Origin: Lysobacter enzymogenes
Lineage (GTDB): Bacteria; Pseudomonadota; Gammaproteobacteria; Xanthomonadales; Xanthomonadaceae
Length of the DNA: 64,000 nucleotides
Reading direction: 5' to 3'
Assembly (NCBI RefSeq): GCF_017355525.1
Contig: NZ_CP067395.1
Span: 4,557,001 to 4,621,000 of the forward strand
This document shows, in pieces, positions 44,882 to 53,676 of the stretch. Every line of letters starts with the position of its first letter. Positions within the stretch are counted from its first letter, which is position 1. The position numbers were made by a program, and so were the translations under genes. Below the pieces are notes generated by a model, which saw nothing but the letters and a program-made list of their open reading frames with translations, was not told the DNA's origin and did not search any database.

Positions 44882-47359
44882 ATGCCCACGAAAACCCCGT
44901 TGTCGCGAAATCTGCTGTTTCCCCTGGTCTTCATCGCCGGCCTCGCCGCCGTGGTCTGGGTCGCCTTCGGCTATCTCGGCGCGCATGCGCTGGCCTTGTC
45001 GGTGGTGGCGCTGATCGGCGCCTGCTACCTCGCCGGCGGCGTGGAATTGCTCGGCTACCGCCGCGCCACCGCGACGTTGGAGCGCGCCCTCGACGGTTTG
45101 TCGGCGGCGCCGGAGCGTCTGGACGAATGGCTGCAGCGCCTGCATCCCTCGCTGCGCAACGCCGCGCGGCTGCGCATCGAAGGCGAGCGCGCGGCGCTGC
45201 CGGCGCCGGCGCTGGCGCCGTATCTGGTCGGCCTGCTGGTGCTGCTGGGCATGCTCGGCACCTTGCTCGGCATGACCGTGACCTTGCGCGGAACCGGCCT
45301 GGCGCTGGAGAGCGCCAGCGACCTGCGCGCGGTGCGCGAGGCCATCGCCGCGCCGGTCGCGGGCCTGGGCTTCGCCTTCGGCACCTCGATCGCCGGCGTC
45401 GCCGCGTCGGCGATGCTCGGCCTGCTCGCCGCGCTGTGCCGGCGCGAGCGTGCGAGCGCGGTGCAGCGCCTGGACGCGGCCATCGCCGGCGCGCTGCGCC
45501 CGCATTCGCGCGCGCGCCAGCGCGAGCGCTCGTTCGAACTGATGCAGCGCCAGAGCGACACCCTGCCGGCGCTGGTCGAGCAGTTGCAGGCGGCGATGGC
45601 CGCGCTGGAACGCCACAGCCAGGCCGCGCACGCGCGCCAGGCCGAGCAGCAGGAGGCCTTCCACCAGCGCACCGAAGCCGCTTACGCGCGCCTGGCCGAA
45701 TCGGTCGAACGCTCGCTCAAGGACAGCATCGGCGAAGGCGCGCGCGCCGCCGGCGCGGCCTTGCAGCCGGCGGTGGACGCGACCATGGCCGCGGTCGCGC
45801 GCGACAGCGCCGCTCTGCACGAGCGAGTCGGCGCGGCGGTGCAGCAGCAGCTCGACGGCCTCTCGGCCGGTTTCGCCGCGGCCGCGGCCGCGGCCGCCGG
45901 CAGCTGGACCAGCGCGCTGGCCGATCACCGCAGCGGCAACGAAGCGTTGCTGCGCGACCTGCGCGGCGCGCTCGACGGCTTCGCCGGCACCTTCGAACAA
46001 GGCACGGCCGCGTTGCTCAAGGACGTGTCCGCGCGCCTGGACGGCAGCGCCGAACGCAGCGCGCAGGTCTGGGACCAGGCGCTGACGCGCCAGAACGGCG
46101 CGCACGAAGCGCTGGCCGAGCGCAACCGCGAGGCGCTCGCCGCCGCCGCGGCCGCATTCGAAGGCCACGCCGCGACCCTGGTGAAGACGGTCGAAGGCTC
46201 GCACGCGGATCTGCAAACCGCGCTGGAGTCGCGCGACCGCGAACGCCTGTCGGCCTGGACCGAGGCCTTCGCCGGTATGACCGCGGCGCTGGGCGAACGC
46301 TGGGAACAGTCGGAAACCCGCAACGCCGGCCGTCATCAGGACATTTGTGAAACCTTGTCGCGCACGTCGGAAACGATGTCCGGCCACGCCCAGGCGCAGG
46401 CGCGCGAGACCATCGCCGAGATCTCGCGTCTGGTCGAAGCGGCTTCGCAAGCGCCGAAGGCCGCGGCCGGCGTGGTCGCCGGCTTCGAAGCGCACGCCGC
46501 CGAGCTGGTGCGGATCGTGCAGCAGTCGCAGGCGCAATTGCAGTCGGCGCTGGAGTCGCGCGAGCGCGAACGCCTGGAATCCTGGACTGCGGCCTTCGGC
46601 GCGATGACCGCCGAGTTGAGCCAGCGCTGGCAGCAGGCCGGCGACGCCGCCGCCAGCCGCCAGCAGGACGTGTGCGACACCCTGGCGCGCACCGCGCAGG
46701 ACGTGTCGGAGCAGTCTCAGGCGCAGGCGCGCGACACCATCGCCGAGATTTCGCGCCTGGTCGACGCCGCCGCGCAAGCGCCCAAGGCCGCGGCCGAAGT
46801 GGTCGCCGAGCTGCGCCAGAAGCTCTCCGACAGCATGGTCCGCGACACCGCGATGCTGGAGGAACGCAACCGCCTGCTGGCCACGCTGCAAACCCTGCTC
46901 GACGCGGTCAACCACGCCAGCGGCGAACAACGCGCCGCGGTCGACGCGCTGGTCGCCTCGTCGGCGGAATTGCTCGAACGCGCCGGCGCGCGCCTCAACG
47001 AACGCATCGAGAGCGACACCGGCAAGCTCGACAGCGCCGCCGCCCAGCTCAGCGCGGGCGCGGTCGAAGTGGCCGGGCTCGGCGAAGCGTTCGCCACGGT
47101 GGTGCAGCAGTTCGGCGAAACCAACGAGCGCCTGGCCGAGCGCCTGCATGGCGTGGAAACCGCGCTGGACAAATCGCTGGCGCGCAGCGACGAGCAACTG
47201 GCGTACTACGTCGCGCAGGCGCGCGAGGTGGTCGACCTGAGCGTGCTGAGCCAGAAGCAGATCATCGAAGAACTGCAACGCCTGGCCGAGGAACGAGGCG
47301 ACGAGCGCGCCGACAGCCGCGTCGACGAAAGCGCCGGCGCCGGGGCGCAGGCGGCATGA
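44882..47359 (+). CDS. DUF802 protein: MotA/TolQ/ExbB-like membrane protein with very long coiled-coil tail
   Basis: An 825-residue protein. Hydrophobic spans lie at about 11-31, 34-57, 112-137 and 157-186. The third and fourth (LVGLLVLLGMLGTLLGMTVTLRGT; PVAGLGFAFGTSIAGVAASAMLGLL) have the Gly-rich pattern and order of the proton-channel helices of MotA/TolQ/ExbB proteins. Residues about 190-825 form a long Ala/Glu/Gln/Arg-rich cytoplasmic tail with coiled-coil character. Residues 433-541 and 542-about 645 are a tandem repeat. MotA-like proteins form rings around a MotB-like partner, here the next gene, whose ATG overlaps this stop (ATGA). The overall shape is that of ZorA. Confidence 0.82.
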   Translation: MPTKTPLSRNLLFPLVFIAGLAAVVWVAFGYLGAHALALSVVALIGACYLAGGVELLGYRRATATLERALDGLSAAPERLDEWLQRLHPSLRNAARLRIEGERAALPAPALAPYLVGLLVLLGMLGTLLGMTVTLRGTGLALESASDLRAVREAIAAPVAGLGFAFGTSIAGVAASAMLGLLAALCRRERASAVQRLDAAIAGALRPHSRARQRERSFELMQRQSDTLPALVEQLQAAMAALERHSQAAHARQAEQQEAFHQRTEAAYARLAESVERSLKDSIGEGARAAGAALQPAVDATMAAVARDSAALHERVGAAVQQQLDGLSAGFAAAAAAAAGSWTSALADHRSGNEALLRDLRGALDGFAGTFEQGTAALLKDVSARLDGSAERSAQVWDQALTRQNGAHEALAERNREALAAAAAAFEGHAATLVKTVEGSHADLQTALESRDRERLSAWTEAFAGMTAALGERWEQSETRNAGRHQDICETLSRTSETMSGHAQAQARETIAEISRLVEAASQAPKAAAGVVAGFEAHAAELVRIVQQSQAQLQSALESRERERLESWTAAFGAMTAELSQRWQQAGDAAASRQQDVCDTLARTAQDVSEQSQAQARDTIAEISRLVDAAAQAPKAAAEVVAELRQKLSDSMVRDTAMLEERNRLLATLQTLLDAVNHASGEQRAAVDALVASSAELLERAGARLNERIESDTGKLDSAAAQLSAGAVEVAGLGEAFATVVQQFGETNERLAERLHGVETALDKSLARSDEQLAYYVAQAREVVDLSVLSQKQIIEELQRLAEERGDERADSRVDESAGAGAQAA

Positions 47360-48018
47360 GCGCGGAGATCGACGGCGACCTCGACGCCGGCGTCGAATCC
47401 GCCGCGCCGGTCTGGGCCGCGTTCGGCGACCTGATGTCGGTGCTGCTCGGCGTGTTCGTGCTGATCCTGGTCGGGGTGATCGGCGCGCAGATGCAGTTGT
47501 CGAGCCGGCTCGACGAGGAAGTGAAGCAGCGCCGGATCGAGGCGCAGCGGCGGCAGACGCTGGAACGCGCGCTCGCCGCGCCTTTGGCCAGCGGCCGGGT
47601 GACCCTGGTCGACGGCCGCATCGGCATCAGCGGCAGCGTGCTGTTCGCGCTGAACTCCGACCGATTGCAGCCCGAAGGCCGCGAACTGCTCAAGACCCTG
47701 GCCGGACCGCTCAGCGACTACCTGCGTTCGCGCGACGAAATCCTCATGGTCAGCGGCTTCACCGACGACCGCCAGGTGCTCGAAAGCAACCGCCAGTTCG
47801 CCGACAACTGGGAACTGTCGGCGCAGCGCGCGCTGACCGTGACCCGCGCGCTGATCGCCGCCGGCGTGGCCGAGAACGCGGTGTTCGCCGCCGCGTTCGG
47901 CGCGCAGCAGCCGGTCGGCTCGAACGCCGACGAAGCCGGGCGCAGCAAGAACCGGCGCGTGGAGATCGCGCCGATGCCGAAGCCGGCCCAGCCGGGCGCG
48001 CCTGCGCATGGGCGCTGA
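47356..48018 (+). CDS. OmpA/MotB-like protein (stator partner with peptidoglycan-binding domain)
   Basis: A 220-residue protein. A short cytoplasmic N-terminus leads to one membrane span at about 22-43 that contains Asp25 in FGDLMSVLLGVF. This matches the essential proton-binding Asp of MotB in its DFMT motif. Residues about 90-205 are an OmpA-like domain with the usual NSDRLQPEG, GFTDDR, NWELSAQRALTVTRAL and SKNRRVEI peptidoglycan-contact motifs. It overlaps the DUF802 gene by 4 nt and the next gene by 11 nt. ZorB and MotB have the same layout. It should anchor the complex to the wall. Confidence 0.85.
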   Translation: MSAEIDGDLDAGVESAAPVWAAFGDLMSVLLGVFVLILVGVIGAQMQLSSRLDEEVKQRRIEAQRRQTLERALAAPLASGRVTLVDGRIGISGSVLFALNSDRLQPEGRELLKTLAGPLSDYLRSRDEILMVSGFTDDRQVLESNRQFADNWELSAQRALTVTRALIAAGVAENAVFAAAFGAQQPVGSNADEAGRSKNRRVEIAPMPKPAQPGAPAHGR

Positions 48019-48634
48019 CGGCCGGCGCGCCAGCGCCGACGGTCCGGACCCGCGCGCGACGATCGAAGCCTGGCGCGCGCAAGGCGCCGACCGTCTCGAC
48101 CGCATGCGCTTCCATCGCATCGACGCGCTGGCGCGGCGCGCGGCCGCCGCACACGGCGAACTGCGGCGGGTGCTGGAAGGGCGGGTGTATTCGCTGATCG
48201 GCGCGTACGCCGACGATTTGCGCCGGTTGCAGGTGTCGCCGCCGCCATCGCCGGTCGCGGAAACCCTGGCCGAGGTGGTCGAACGCCTCGAGCGCGCCGC
48301 GGCGGAGCGCGCTGGAGACGGCGAACTCGCCGTGTATCCGCAACTGGCCGCGCTCGACGAATTCCGCGCGCGCTGGTCGCGCCTGAGCCTGGACCGGCAG
48401 GTGCGGCGATCGCTGGAACGCGCGCCGGCCGACGCCGGCCCGCTCAATTCCGGGCGCCTGGTGCACCGCGCCTTGAACCTGATGCAGTCGCTGTCGCCGG
48501 AGTATCTGCAGCAGTTCCTCGGCTACGTCGACGCGCTGGCGTGGATGGAGCGCCTCGGCGAAGGCCTGCCGCCGGCGGAGGACGCCGCGCCGGCTGCCGG
48601 CGCTGGCAAGCGCAGCCGCAAGCGCCGCGAGTGA
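48008..48634 (+). CDS. DUF2894 family protein, last gene of the stator-like operon
   Basis: A 208-residue cytoplasmic protein whose ATG 48008 lies 11 nt inside the preceding gene. It is helical and Arg/Glu-rich; DARRQASADGPD-like N-terminus, YPQLAALDEFRARWSRLSLDRQVRRSLERAPADAGPLNS and VHRALNLMQSLSPEYLQQFLGYVDALAWMERL match DUF2894. A basic tail follows. The function is unknown. Coupling to the OmpA/MotB gene means it is made in step with the membrane complex. Its 3' end is only 22 bp from the convergent oxidoreductase gene. Confidence 0.8.
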   Translation: MGADGRRASADGPDPRATIEAWRAQGADRLDRMRFHRIDALARRAAAAHGELRRVLEGRVYSLIGAYADDLRRLQVSPPPSPVAETLAEVVERLERAAAERAGDGELAVYPQLAALDEFRARWSRLSLDRQVRRSLERAPADAGPLNSGRLVHRALNLMQSLSPEYLQQFLGYVDALAWMERLGEGLPPAEDAAPAAGAGKRSRKRRE

Positions 48635-48656
48635 TGCGCGTGCGCGGGCCGCGCGC

Positions 48657-50026
48657 TCAGCGCCGGTCGATGCGCACGTCGTAGAACACGCCGCCGGGAT
48701 CGTACCGCCGGCGCAGCTCGCGCAATCGCGCCCAGTTCGCCGGAGCGAAGCAGCGCGCGGCCTGCGCCGAGCGTTCTTCCAGGTCGAACTCGTTGACGTA
48801 GCAGCCGCTGGCGAGTCCGGCGAGCTCGTCGTACAGCGCCTTGAGCCAGCGCCGATTGGCGTCGTCGTCGCGCTCGTGCGGCCACTGCGCGTAAGTGGAG
48901 ACGAACCAGCGTCCGCGCGCGGAGAACGCCGCGTCCGCCAGCGCCGGCTCGCCGCGCCAGATCAGCAGCGGCAGGCTGGCCGGCGACGGGCTGCGCGGCA
49001 GATGCGCGGCGAGCACGCGCGCCGCGTCGGCGCCGCGATCGGTGAGGATGTTGTCGCTGCGGTAGCGCCCGGCGCTCAGCATCGCGTCGCTGCCGCGGTA
49101 GATCGATTCGAAGCCGGAGGGTTCGTCGACGTCGACGGGCTCGGCCAGCGCCGATGGCAGCCGCGAAGACAAGGCGCGGTGCAGCGCTTGCGCCTGTGCG
49201 GGCGTGTCGGCGAACGCCAAGGCGGTCAGCAGCGCGTAGCGGCCGCCGCTGTCGGCGACCAGGGCGAGCATGACCTGCAACGCCGGCGGCGGCGCGCTGC
49301 GTTCGATCTCGTCCATCAGCTCGCCGACGCACGCCAATTCGCAGCGATACGCGCACGAGGTGATGCAGGCCGGCAGCGGCCGGCATTGCAGGTGGAAGCG
49401 GACCGCGGCGAAAAACAGCCCCGGCCCGCCGCCGCGCGCGGCCCAGAACAGCTCCGGGTGTTGTTCGGCGCTGGCGCGCAACAGGCGCCGTCGGCGTCGA
49501 TCAGGTCGACGGCGCGGACGCTGAACGCGCTGATATCGCCCCAGGCGCGGAAGTTGATGCCGAGTCCGCCGCCGAGCAGAAAGCCGCTGAGCCCGACCTC
49601 GCCGCCGTGCCCGGTCGGAAACGCCAGCCCGTGCGGCGCCAGCGCGGCGCTGAGCCGGCGCGCGCCGACCCCGGGCTGCACGCTGGCGGTGCCCGCTTCG
49701 GCATCTATTTCGATCCGGTCCAGCGCCGACAGGTCCAGCAGCAGACCGGCATCGCGCAGGAAGCAGCCGGCGTAGCTGTGGCCGCTGCCGCGCACGCTGA
49801 CCGACAGGCCGTGGGCGCGGGCGAAGTCGATGCTGTGGGCGACGTCGTCGAGCGACTGCGCGCGCACGATGTACTCGGGAAAACGGTCGAAGCGGCGGCC
49901 GTTCCAGCAGGCGCTGCGATGCCAGCCGGCGTATTCGGCGTGGTGGCGCGAACGCGCCTTGCCGTCGAGCTGGCGCGGGAAGGTGCGGAAATCGTCGGCG
50001 CCGATGTGTTCGCGATAGTGCTGCAT
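48657..50026 (-). pseudogene. FAD-dependent oxidoreductase (berberine-bridge-enzyme-like), frameshifted
   Basis: From ATG 50024-50026 (AGGAG upstream) the frame encodes a complete FAD-binding start: EYIVRAQSLDDVAHSIDFAR, VRGSGHSYAG (the BBE FAD-contact motif), TGHGGEVGLSGFLLGGGLG. After VDLIDADG it fails near 49483-49490. A second frame picks up at LLRASAEQHPELFWAARGGGPG, exactly where the family continues, and runs to VFYDVRIDRR at 48657. Inserting one base restores about 456 residues. Such enzymes oxidise alcohols, amines or carbohydrate lactols in natural-product pathways. Third gene of a putative three-gene operon; frameshift or sequencing error cannot be separated here. Confidence 0.78.
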
Positions 50027-50052
50027 GAGTCGCTCCTGCGGAGTGTGCCGGC

Positions 50053-51141
50053 TCAGTCGACGGACGCGGTCGCGGCCGACGCGCGCGCATGCGGCGCGGT
50101 GCGCGCGACCGCGCCGGCGCGCGGCAGCGGCGCCAGCGCCGAGTACAGCGTCGACGGGCTCAGGCCGAGGCGGCGCTTGATCCGTTCGTTGAGGCGGCCG
50201 CCTTCGACCCGGCGCAGGCCTGCGGCGAAGGCGTACCGGTAGGCGGCGGCGAAGCCGACGGTGTAGGGACTGAAGTCGCAACGGTCGTAGACGACGCCGG
50301 CCGACCAGAGGTAAAAGGCGTCGCGCGACTGGTAGCAGATCATTCCGCTGATCGGCGCGCCGTCGGATTCGATCACGATCACCCGGGCGAGCTCGCCGCA
50401 CAGGCGCACGAAGCGGGCCAGCGGCGCGGCCGGAAAATAATGCGGCGTGCCGCGCCGCGCGGTGGTCGCGAAGCACAGGCCGCACACCGTTTCCAGGGTG
50501 TCGTCGAACGGCGGCGCCAGCACCCGCGCGCTTGCCGCCGACGCCTCGAACTTGCGCAGTTGCCGGCGCATCTCGCCGCGGCCGTCGCTCGGCAGCGCGC
50601 GCAGCAGTTGCTCGAAGTCGTCGAAGCGCGCGAGGTCGAGGTCGTAGCGTTCGACCAACGGCCGCGGCGTCAGGCCGCAGGCGCGCAGCGGCGCGAACAA
50701 GGCCGGATCCTCGACATTGAGCAGGCCGGCGTAGCGGGCCCCTTCGCGCGCGGCGGCATCCAGCAGCGCGCGCAACAGCCGCTCGCGCGCGCCGGACGCG
50801 GCTTCCAGGCAGGGAACGCCGGTGTCCCAGCAATGCATGACGTGGCTGAACAGTCCCAGCTCGCCGCCGCCGTCGCGCACGCCGGCGCTGGCGGCCAGCA
50901 GCCCGAGCGGATCGACGCCGGCCAGGCGTTGCAGGTAGGCCGGCAGGACGCCGCACAGTTCGCCGTCGTCGTACGCGCACAGGTAGACGGTCTTTTCCAC
51001 CGGCAGCAACGGCGAGCGCTCGGCCGCGTGCAGGAACCGCCAGTCGTAGAACAGCGACGCGCGGCTGGCGGCGTACAGCGCCTCGTACTCGCGCCGGCCG
51101 ATCCGTTCCAGCGCATCGACGGCCTGGATGCTGATGCTCAT
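50053..51141 (-). CDS. GNAT/FemAB-type acyltransferase (BioF2-like)
   Basis: A 362-residue protein. The N-terminal part (YEALYAASRASLFYDWRFLHAAER) and the C-terminal core (VIVIESDGAPISGMICYQSRDAFYLWSAGVVYDRCDFSPYTVGFAAAYRYAFAAGLRRVEGG) form the double acetyltransferase-like fold of the FemAB/BioF2 group, which transfers acyl or aminoacyl groups. Substrate unknown. It starts 22 nt after the methyltransferase stop and lies 26 nt before the oxidoreductase, so the three probably make or tailor one small molecule or modify a cell-wall component. Confidence 0.7.
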   Translation of the reverse strand: MSISIQAVDALERIGRREYEALYAASRASLFYDWRFLHAAERSPLLPVEKTVYLCAYDDGELCGVLPAYLQRLAGVDPLGLLAASAGVRDGGGELGLFSHVMHCWDTGVPCLEAASGARERLLRALLDAAAREGARYAGLLNVEDPALFAPLRACGLTPRPLVERYDLDLARFDDFEQLLRALPSDGRGEMRRQLRKFEASAASARVLAPPFDDTLETVCGLCFATTARRGTPHYFPAAPLARFVRLCGELARVIVIESDGAPISGMICYQSRDAFYLWSAGVVYDRCDFSPYTVGFAAAYRYAFAAGLRRVEGGRLNERIKRRLGLSPSTLYSALAPLPRAGAVARTAPHARASAATASVD

Positions 51142-51163
51142 GCCCGCTCTCCTGCGCCAAGGT

Positions 51164-51910
51164 TCATCCGCGCACGCATTCGACGATGGCCGCGTGCGGG
51201 CGGCGCGCGTAGGCGGCCAGTTCCGGCGGCGCGTCGGGGGCGGCGCGCAGTTGCGGGTCGTGCCACGACACCGCGTCCGCGCCGGCGCCGCGCAGCGCAG
51301 CGTCGATCGCCGCGCGGCTCCAGTACCAGGCGTGCACGCTGGCGTCGTGGCGCTGCTGATAGAACAGGTCGAGCTGGATGCGCGCGCCGTCGCGGTGCGC
51401 CGCCTCGGCGCGCTCGGGGGTCATGCGGAAGCCGAACGGTTCGTAGTAAGCCGGCGCCGGATCGTAATCGGGATGGATCGGCAAGGTGATCAGGCGCCCG
51501 CCGCGGCGCAGCGGCGTCAGCATCTGCGCGCACATGCGCCGCAACTCGGACAGCGTCTGCGCGTACGGCAGCACGTACACCGCCACCACCAGATCGAACG
51601 CGCCGTCCAGCTCCGGCGCGAGCGCGGCGACGAAGTCGATCTCCAGCCCTTCGTCGGCGGCGCGGCGGCGCGCGCTGGCGAGCATGCCGTCGGCGAGGTC
51701 GTAGCCGACCACGCGGCGCGCGCCGGCGCGCTTGAACCGGCGCGCATAAGTGCCGGCGCCGCAGCCGAAATCCAGCAGGTCGCGTCCGCGCACGTCGCCG
51801 ACGCGTTCGAGCACGCTCGGCGTTTCGATGTAGCGGCGGAACGGCCAGTCGGACAGGTCTTCGTACAGGTCGGCCAGGGCTTCGAACTGGGCGGCGTGAT
51901 GCTGGCTCAT
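51164..51910 (-). CDS. Class I SAM-dependent methyltransferase, first gene of a three-gene operon
   Basis: A 248-residue protein. LLDFGCGAGTYARRF at about 45-59 is the SAM loop, VVGYDLADGMLASAR motif II, and DLVVAVYVLPYAQTLSELRRM with LTPLRRGGRLITLPI follow in order. The likely substrates are small molecules (ubiE-like fold). It is transcribed from the 475-bp region that holds two palindromes. Confidence 0.85.
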   Translation of the reverse strand: MSQHHAAQFEALADLYEDLSDWPFRRYIETPSVLERVGDVRGRDLLDFGCGAGTYARRFKRAGARRVVGYDLADGMLASARRRAADEGLEIDFVAALAPELDGAFDLVVAVYVLPYAQTLSELRRMCAQMLTPLRRGGRLITLPIHPDYDPAPAYYEPFGFRMTPERAEAAHRDGARIQLDLFYQQRHDASVHAWYWSRAAIDAALRGAGADAVSWHDPQLRAAPDAPPELAAYARRPHAAIVECVRG

Positions 51911-52039
51911 GGCGGGCGCCTCCGGGTGCGCGCGGCGGTGCGGGTGCGCAAGCGCCGCCGTCGCCGCGCGCCGCGGCGGCGCGCAGGCCCGGCTGGCCTT
52001 GCGAACGGGAACGCACGCGTTGGCGAGCGGCGTGCGGCG

Positions 52040-52050
52040 GTACTAAGTAC
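52040..52050. promoter_or_regulatory. Palindrome GTACT-A-AGTAC, candidate operator
   Basis: A perfect 5-bp inverted repeat around one central base, 130 bp before the methyltransferase start and 336 bp before fabV. The shape resembles half-sites of TetR-family operators. No such regulator is adjacent. Confidence 0.45.
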
Positions 52051-52069
52051 GTCCGAACCCGTGTGGCCG

Positions 52070-52091
52070 TTTGTGATTGCCGGCAAACAAA
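52070..52091. promoter_or_regulatory. Palindromic element TTTGT...TTGCCGGCAA...ACAAA
   Basis: A perfect 10-bp palindrome TTGCCGGCAA is flanked by TTTGT and ACAAA arms, with an extra GA on one side only. A possible regulator-binding site in the shared promoter region. Confidence 0.4.
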
Positions 52092-52385
52092 TGCGGTCGC
52101 TAACCCTCGATCACGCGGCGGCGGGTTCGCGCGCCGCGCAATGCGCCGCGCGGGCCGCAGCGCGCGGCCGCGCGCAGCGCGCCGATCGGCCGCCGTCGCG
52201 CGCAGGTGCGAGGCACCGCGGCCCGGCGCCCGCGGCGGATCGGCCGCGTCCAAACCTGCGGATGAACGGGGCCAGCGCCCGCGCGGACCGCTTTTATGCC
52301 TGTACCCGGGCGTATGGCCGCCCCGGGATTCCGGCAACGGCGCCGGAGCGCCTAAAATGCTCGCCCCAGCCGACGAGATTCGACA

Positions 52386-53594
52386 TTGATCATCCATCCC
52401 AAGGTCCGCGGTTTCATCTGCATCACCACCCATCCCGTGGGCTGCGAGCTCAACGTGCGCGACCAGATCGCGGCCACGCGCAAGCTCGGCGTGCGCAAGG
52501 ACGGCCCGAAGAAGGTGCTGGTGATCGGCGCGTCCAGCGGCTACGGCCTGGCCGCGCGCATTTCCGCGGCGTTCGGCTTCGGCGCCGACACCCTGGGCGT
52601 GTTCTTCGAAAAGCCCGGCAGCGACAAGAAGCCCGGCACCGCCGGCTGGTACAACTCCGCCGCGTTCGACCGGTTCGCCAAGGCCGAAGGACTGTACGCG
52701 CGTTCGATCAATGGCGACGCGTTCTCCGACGAAGTGCGCGCCCAGGCGATCGAGCTCATCAAGAATGAAATGGGCGGGCAAGTCGACCTGGTGATCTATT
52801 CGCTGGCTTCGCCGGTGCGCAAGCTGCCGTCGACCGGCGAAGTCAAGCGTTCCGCGCTCAAGCCGATCGGCGCGCCCTACACCTCCTCGGCGATCGACAC
52901 CAACAAGGACCAGATCGTGCAGGCCACGATCGAGCCGGCCAGCGGGCAGGAGATCGAGGACACGGTCACGGTGATGGGCGGCCAGGACTGGGAGCTGTGG
53001 ATCGACGCGCTCGAGCGCGCCGATGCGCTGGCGCCGGGCGCGCGCACGGTCGCTTTCAGCTACATCGGCACCGAGATCACCTGGCCGATCTACTGGCACG
53101 GCGCGCTGGGCCGGGCCAAGGCCGACCTCGACGCGACCGCGCTGCGCCTGGACGCGCGCCTGCGCGCGCACGGCGGCGGCACGGCGAACGTCGCGGTGCT
53201 CAAGTCGGTGGTGACCCAGGCCAGCTCGGCGATCCCGGTGCTGCCGCTGTACATCTCGCTGGTGTTCAAGGTGATGAAGGAAAAAGACCTGCACGAAGGC
53301 CCGATCGAACAGCTCGACCGCCTGTACCGCGAGCGCATGTACCGCGAGGACGGCGCCCCGGCGCAGACCGACGAGCAGGGCCGCCTGCGCCTGGACGACT
53401 GGGAGCTGCGCGAGGACGTGCAGGCCGAGTGCAGCAAGCTGTGGCCGCAGGTGACGACCGAGAACCTGTTCGCGCTCAGCGACTACGCCGGCTACAAGCA
53501 CGAGTTCCTCAAGCTGTTCGGCTTCGACCGCGCCGACGTCGACTACGACGCCGAGGTCGATCCGGACGTGAAGTTCGACTGCATCGAGATGTAA
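52386..53594 (+). CDS. fabV: Enoyl-[acyl-carrier-protein] reductase FabV
   Basis: A 402-residue NADH-dependent reductase that completes each round of fatty-acid elongation by reducing trans-2-enoyl-[15 protein letters not shown] is the family start, encoded from TTG 52386. GASSGYG at 48-54 binds the dinucleotide, and Tyr236-x8-Lys245 in [15 protein letters not shown] is the catalytic pair with the long spacing typical of FabV. Length is standard (about 400). FabV is the triclosan-insensitive enoyl reductase of many Xanthomonadaceae. It has its own terminator. Confidence 0.96.
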   Translation: MIIHPKVRGFICITTHPVGCELNVRDQIAATRKLGVRKDGPKKVLVIGASSGYGLAARISAAFGFGADTLGVFFEKPGSDKKPGTAGWYNSAAFDRFAKAEGLYARSINGDAFSDEVRAQAIELIKNEMGGQVDLVIYSLASPVRKLPSTGEVKRSALKPIGAPYTSSAIDTNKDQIVQATIEPASGQEIEDTVTVMGGQDWELWIDALERADALAPGARTVAFSYIGTEITWPIYWHGALGRAKADLDATALRLDARLRAHGGGTANVAVLKSVVTQASSAIPVLPLYISLVFKVMKEKDLHEGPIEQLDRLYRERMYREDGAPAQTDEQGRLRLDDWELREDVQAECSKLWPQVTTENLFALSDYAGYKHEFLKLFGFDRADVDYDAEVDPDVKFDCIEM

Positions 53595-53598
53595 GACG

Positions 53599-53629
53599 AA
53601 GGGCCGGCGCAAGCCGGCCCTTTCGTTTT
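53599..53629 (+). terminator. Rho-independent terminator of fabV
   Basis: GGGCCGGC at 53601-53608, loop GCAA, GCCGGCCC at 53613-53620, then TTTCGTTTT; AAG/CTT extend the stem. Seven to eight bases after the stop of fabV. Confidence 0.85.
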
Positions 53630-53676
53630 CGCGTCCGCGCGGCGCAGGCCGTGGACCGCGCCGGCGCGAACCGTCG

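Larger units (their letters stand above)
51911..52385. other. Intergenic region between the methyltransferase operon and fabV
   Basis: 475 bp between divergent genes. It holds two palindromic elements listed separately; nothing else is evident. The segment just before fabV contains CCTAAAATGC, with TAAAAT a fair -10 box. Confidence 0.45.

Noticed and set aside
44158-48634. Canonical Zorya system
   Set aside because: ZorA/ZorB-like pair is present, but no ZorC, ZorD or ZorE homologue is next to it, so a Zorya label would overstate the evidence.
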